Below are positions 60,197 to 64,000 of a DNA stretch of 64,000 nucleotides, one piece after another (the stretch's first letter is position 1; each line of letters opens with the position of its first letter). Source of the DNA: Corticium candelabrum. Taxonomy: Eukaryota > Porifera > Homoscleromorpha > Homosclerophorida > Plakinidae. The notes beneath the pieces were generated by a model, which was not told where the DNA came from, ran no database searches, and saw only the letters and a program-made list of their open reading frames with translations. The DNA is taken from positions 4,264,737-4,328,736 of the forward strand of contig NC_085097.1 of NCBI RefSeq assembly GCF_963422355.1. Reading direction: 5' to 3'. A program made the translations under genes and the position numbers.

Positions 60197-63083
60197 TGTG
60201 TGCGTGTTTGTATGCTTGCATGTGCAAAACATTTTATCAAGTATAGCTTACATTGTCTAACATTTTTCCTGCAGAGTTCAACTGCTGTTGTGTTTGGAGT
60301 TTATGGTTCGTTTTGATTACCCACAAGTTTGGTCAGAAGATCTACTGAGCAAAGTACACAAATATCTTCTAGAAGACAACTACCCATCTTGTCTTGGGGC
60401 ATGTCTTGTTCTTCATCGAATCATCAAGAAATACGAGTAAGTTATACAGTCAGTTGTATGTATAGTGAAAACGAATTTACATGAAATGTAAAGGGTGTTT
60501 ACATGCTTGAGTAGAAGTAGTTGATTTTGCTTTGGGCCAGACCGACTAATTTTTTTATACTTAGATAGTTAGACATGAAGCCTGGACTGACTGATCGAAA
60601 TAGAAAAAGGAATTAATGTAAATCCAGAAATTTTTGTACTCATGAAATTTAGTTATTTTTATAGAGATACCTGGTTGTACGAAAATAACCTGAATACCAA
60701 ACTTATAGATAGATGCACTTGAATTCGGCTACAGTACAGTACCGATATCCTGTACTAAAATAACATTTGTACGAACTACTTCATGGGCAGAAGTACTAAA
60801 ATTTATGAGTACAGTAGGACACCACTTATTCGACACTCAGTTATCCGACAGCACGGATTATCCAACGGTGCAGGGCTTGTGTGAACTGCAAGGCTCTGCG
60901 CACGCTATGATATACAATTCCTGTGCGTACAGTACTGTGTCCGTGATCTACGTGTCGTCAAATTAAATGTGAAGCTCTAGAAACGGTTCTCCAGTATCTG
61001 GAAGAGCAACCTTGAGTTTCAGTAAGCACAATGGTCCTACTGAATGGGCTGCTGATGAAAACTACAGCAAGAAGAGCGAAAGCATTGATCCAGACTAAGA
61101 TTAGTGGTTACTTTAAGTCTTGACAGTTCCCATTAGTGTTCTCCCTAGTCAAAGAAGTTGTACTGTATTAGTTGTTACATGTACAATTAGATGTTGAGCT
61201 TCTTTAATTAAGTATTCTGCAGTTGTTTTTCAAAATGTGTCAGTTATGCGACGTTTTCAGTTATCCGACGTCCTTTTGGTCCCATGCCCGTCAGATAAGT
61301 GGTGTCCTACTGTACTAAAATTTATAAATACTAAAATTTCTAGATTTACAGTATTTTGTGACATTTTGAGCATGTGCTGTTTTTGATGCCCTTCATACAA
61401 ATGTGAGATAAATGGACACTAAACTAAAGATGCTGATAATGAGTGGAACATGGAACAGTCACTGGACTACATGCGTTGTTAACACTTGTAGAGTCATTGA
61501 TATGTAGTTGTACAATGTAGGATGTATATCTAGACTACCAAGTCATTTTACAACAAGCATAATATCATTGCACATGCACACATCAAATGTTATTTTATTT
61601 TGATCAAATTCAAAATGGAACGGTGAATCTAAAAATTAAGAAATTGGAATTGGTTTGGCCTTAGATATGATTTTTGTTGTGCTTAATCAGTTCAGTCTGG
61701 TTCGTAAGATCTCCTGTAAGCACTGGAAGTAAACCCGGCCTCAGAGGTCCTTAGACCATCATGGCTGTCTAGACAGAAGATATGACTTTGTGCAGGATTC
61801 CAATGGATTCAAGAAGCACTGTTTTGTAAGTGCTGCTCATTGTGATGACCTGGAATGATGTCCAGCCTGCGTGTAATACTTGCTTGCATGTTGCCAACAT
61901 TCCCCACACCACTAGAACAAGCCGTGTCTGACACTGCCACATGTCTTATCTCCACTTACAGTTTGCTGTATGTCGTAAGCTTCTCAGCATGTTTTGTGGC
62001 GATGTTACCATCATCAGGAACAGTCATATTGTTAGTTTGTGGATATTGCAAAGTAAAAACTACTTGTATGTACAATGTCTACAATCCATTTGTGATGTAC
62101 TGAGAACCTAAAATATTTTACTCGTGTTTTGGCTTCTTGTTTGTTTTTGGTTTGTTTGAGTTCGTTTGTTTGAGTTTATTTATCTGATATACCGTATTCG
62201 CCCGTAATAATGCCCATACCAAAATAATACCCATGCCCGTATATATGCCCATGTGCCACAAGTCAGAACTTTCAGCCCGAAAAATGCCCCTGCCCAACTA
62301 TAAGCCCATGCCCAACTATAAGCCCATGCCCAAGTATAAACCCAGGGTACGCATGTGCAGGCAAAACATTGGGGTCTGCAGAACATTTGTCTCCGTCTGT
62401 GTACATTTGATGAGATGGTGTCAGTGTTGAGTGAAAGTACTTACCACTAGACTCGTGTCTTCATTGCAAAAACCGACCTTGATGCTCTTGACGGGCTTCA
62501 GGCCGACCGCGTGTGTATAGTGTTTAGTTTCTGCGTGTATGTTGATGCTATATGGATACCAGTACCTTTGATCTTGCAAATGGATAATTGCAAGCATTTG
62601 TGGTATTTCTGTCTTCAAGTATTTGGTTGATGACTGGCCAAACGACAGCATTTTGTGACCATGTAGACGCGTAGGATCAAATAACACCCATGTCCTAGTA
62701 TACGCCCAGAAAAATGGTCTTTCTTTTCTATACGCCCAGGGTGTTATTACGGGCAAATACGGTATTTGACTGTTTTCTTGTGGTTTGTCTGTCACTTTGT
62801 GTGTGAGCATGTTTTCTATTGGGCTGCTTGTATTTTCTTGTATAATGTACTTTGCTGTTGGAGTTGGTGTTGCATAAATTTGTGTTGTTTCTTGGTTATA
62901 TCCTATTTGCTTTGTTGTGTTAGGTATCGGCCTGCTGAGGAGAATAGAAAAGACATAGACAAGCCAATCATTCACTTTTTCCCTATTCTCATGCAGCTTT
63001 TTCAGAGAGTTATGCCTGATGAGTCAAGTCAAAGTGTTACTGTTCAAAAGCAAATTTTAAAACTCTTCTGCTCAGTTATACAG
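54338..63083 (+). CDS. IPO7: Importin-7/8 family nuclear import receptor, N-terminal part (continues beyond window)
   Basis: A beta-karyopherin that binds RanGTP and carries ribosomal proteins, histone H1 and signalling proteins into the nucleus. Five exons, all in phase: 54338-54421, 54710-54791, 56419-56581, 60275-60436 and 62924-63083. The product starts MDYKQLGELLAATLNPQMRQ and continues [70 protein letters not shown] and QSVTVQKQILKLFCSVIQ. Each aligns in order with human IPO7 ([55 protein letters not shown]). This covers the importin-beta N-terminal Ran-binding domain and the first HEAT repeats. Introns of up to 3.7 kb hold microsatellites and transposons. IPO8 is the alternative; invertebrates generally have one ancestor of both. 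Confidence 0.9.
54836..55500. repeat. TCTG/TTTG microsatellite with an 85-bp inter-unit repeated three times
   Basis: Blocks of GTCTGTCTG alternate with a unit TTTATTACATATACTTGAAC...GTACTATGTACTGTCCAAC at about 55060, 55210 and 55378. A fourth unit with its own TCTG tract lies at about 57922-58025. Confidence 0.9.
56110..56370. repeat. TCTG/TATG microsatellite
   Basis: GTCTGTCTG, TTGT and GTAT repeats in importin intron 2, just upstream of exon 3. Confidence 0.9.
56620..56830. repeat. TCTG microsatellite
   Basis: GTCTGTCTG repeats in importin intron 3, starting 40 bases after exon 3. Further TCTG tracts lie at 57345-57435, 57922-57955 and 58708-58830. The sequence between them (57000-58640) has only decayed fragments such as minus-strand VQIIKEVITQSGMTENCKVY that I cannot assign. 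Confidence 0.9.
58995..59947. mobile_element. Mutator-like long-TIR element, importin intron 3
   Basis: Terminal inverted repeats of about 130 bases (58995-59124, 59819-59947) start TAGCCTCAACACTAGGCC / TAGCCTCGACACTAGG. A perfect 9-base duplication GAAGGACTG lies at 58986-58994 and 59948-59956. The arms include ATCACGTGAT and GTCACGTGAC. The interior shares about 130 bases with the 45.1-46.9 kb element (59466-59600 against about 46225-46340), though the terminal sequences differ. Confidence 0.85.
60147..60215. repeat. (TG)n microsatellite
   Basis: A TG tract about 60 bases upstream of the importin exon 4 acceptor. Confidence 0.95.
60534..61663. mobile_element. Repeat family R, copy 2, split by a pogo-like insertion
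   Basis: The left block 60534-60650 and right block 61370-61663 match 10308-10710. The middle is interrupted by the TA-flanked element at 60812-61312 plus unrelated sequence. Confidence 0.65.
60812..61312. mobile_element. 501-bp pogo/Tigger-like deletion derivative
   Basis: The ends CAGTAGGACACCACTTATTC and TAAGTGGTGTCCTACTG are inverted, flanked by TA (60810-60811, 61313-61314). CAGT termini with TA duplication are typical of pogo. Near 61095 the codons ALIQTKISGYFKS and a stop resemble the transposase C terminus, so most of the gene has been deleted internally. Confidence 0.8.
62192..62762. mobile_element. 571-bp TA-flanked MITE
   Basis: The ends CCGTATTCGCCCGTAATAA and TTATTACGGGCAAATACGG are inverted, flanked by TA (62190-62191, 62763-62764). 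Inside are repeats of AAGCCCATGCCCAACTAT. Probably Tc1/mariner/pogo-derived; non-coding. Confidence 0.75.
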
Positions 63084-63126
63084 GTGAAGATGACATTTTG
63101 TACTGCTTGCCCAAATTTTTCTAGAT

Positions 63127-63127
63127 G

Positions 63128-63178
<51 letters not shown>

Positions 63179-63205
63179 TGTGTGTGTGTGTGTGTCTGTG
63201 TGTGT
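63127..63205. repeat. (GT)n microsatellite
   Basis: GT repeats directly 5' of a SINE head in importin intron 5. Confidence 0.95.
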
Positions 63206-63207
63206 TG

Positions 63208-63375
63208 CTGTCTGTAGCTCAGTTGGTTAGAGAGTGGCATTTGGAGAATGGAAACATCCAGGACGTTGAGGTCGTAGGTTCATGGATGAGTACGGACGTA
63301 ATTTCCTTGGGCAAGAAATTCACACGCAATTGCTTCTCTTGACTCAGGAGTATAAATGAGTACCCAGAGTTCTAG
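63208..63375 (+). mobile_element. tRNA-derived SINE, copy 2
   Basis: TGTAGCTCAGTTGGTTAGAG (A box, 63213-63232) and TAGGTTCATGGATG (B box, 63275-63288), followed by GTAATTTCCTTGGGCAAGAA and TTGACTCAGGAGTATAAATG. Matches the minus-strand copy near 8.2-8.6 kb. The sequence from 63376 to the window end has no further exon that I recognise. Confidence 0.85.
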
Positions 63376-64000
63376 CCAGGTTTTCAGCAAAGCCTAGCTT
63401 CCTAAAAGGGCGTGGTCTTTTGTAAATGGTGTGGTTTTGACATGGGTATTGTTTATCGAAAACGTAGAACTGGTGAGATTTTGTGACTTCTTCTGCTTAT
63501 TAATAATCAACCTAGTCAGAATAACTTGGCTGTTTTTAAGATGATCTTTGGAAAAGAGAATTAGCTGATTGCATATATTAATATTTTTGTAAGGGACAAG
63601 TATGTTTATATAGTAATGCCACATCCTCATTCAATTGTGATGCTTCCCATTTTGTTAGAGCACACCACACCAGAAGACAAGAGCACAGGAAATAGCACAG
63701 TAAATAGCACATCTGCTGAGTCCACAATTAGCACTCTCTGTATAAGGTCAAAGTGAACAATTAGTAGTGCAAACTTGTGTTTCCTGTCCTTGTAGTAGTG
63801 CACAACCACTAATTCCAACTGGAATGTTTGTTCACATGGCATGGCGGTCAATCCCAAAGTGCGGCGGGCATCTCATTTTGAGAAGTAAAGCGTGGCGGCT
63901 CACCACCCTTAGTATGCCTGGCTAGAACCTTGATACTATACCTGGTCTTTGTCTGAGGGTGGACTAGACCGCTGGCTTGGCAGAACATCACACAGTATAT

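Overview
The window is nuclear DNA of an early-branching animal, most likely a sponge. The reasons are short GT-AG introns, several compact and divergently paired housekeeping genes with human-like proteins, many dinucleotide and TCTG/ACAG microsatellites, and a dense population of DNA transposons. I cannot name the species from sequence alone. Gene models were joined by hand, using splice-site dinucleotides, codon phase and remembered family sequences; no search was run.

Layout. 0-8 kb (+): the 3' end of PEX16, a small secreted Asp/Glu-rich protein gene, and a secreted protein joining a bacterial-like trypsin-fold serine protease to a complete hemopexin domain. 8-14 kb: a tRNA-derived SINE, a small inverted-repeat transposon, then RAD51AP1 (-) and MRPL28 (+) head to head. 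15-47 kb: an arylamine N-acetyltransferase (NAT) family on the minus strand, with four intact 268-codon intronless copies and two pseudogenes. Part of it (37.3-45 kb) is a tandem segmental duplication. The array is split by transposons: an apparently intact hAT element (19.2-22.2 kb), a decayed KDZ/DUF4218-like gene, a MADF-bearing Harbinger derivative, a Tc1/mariner-like element (28.3-31.0 kb), a Harbinger element with transposase and Myb-like relics (32.3-36.1 kb), and a Mutator-like long-inverted-repeat element (45.1-46.9 kb). 47-64 kb: EMC6 (-) and TXNL4A/DIM1 (+) head to head, then a TNFR-like death-domain receptor (-) head to head with importin-7/8 (+), which runs off the right edge with introns full of TCTG minisatellites and transposons.

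How the genes relate. The single-copy genes serve peroxisome biogenesis (PEX16), recombination repair (RAD51AP1), mitochondrial translation (MRPL28), membrane-protein insertion in the ER (EMC6), splicing (TXNL4A) and nuclear import (IPO7/8). They form no pathway; three pairs probably share bidirectional promoters. The lineage-specific material is the NAT array (xenobiotic or arylamine acetylation), the secreted protease-hemopexin fusion and the death receptor, all plausible environment- or defence-facing genes. A recurring inverted-repeat family starting TAGCCTCG with 9-bp target duplications occurs at seven or more places in the window.
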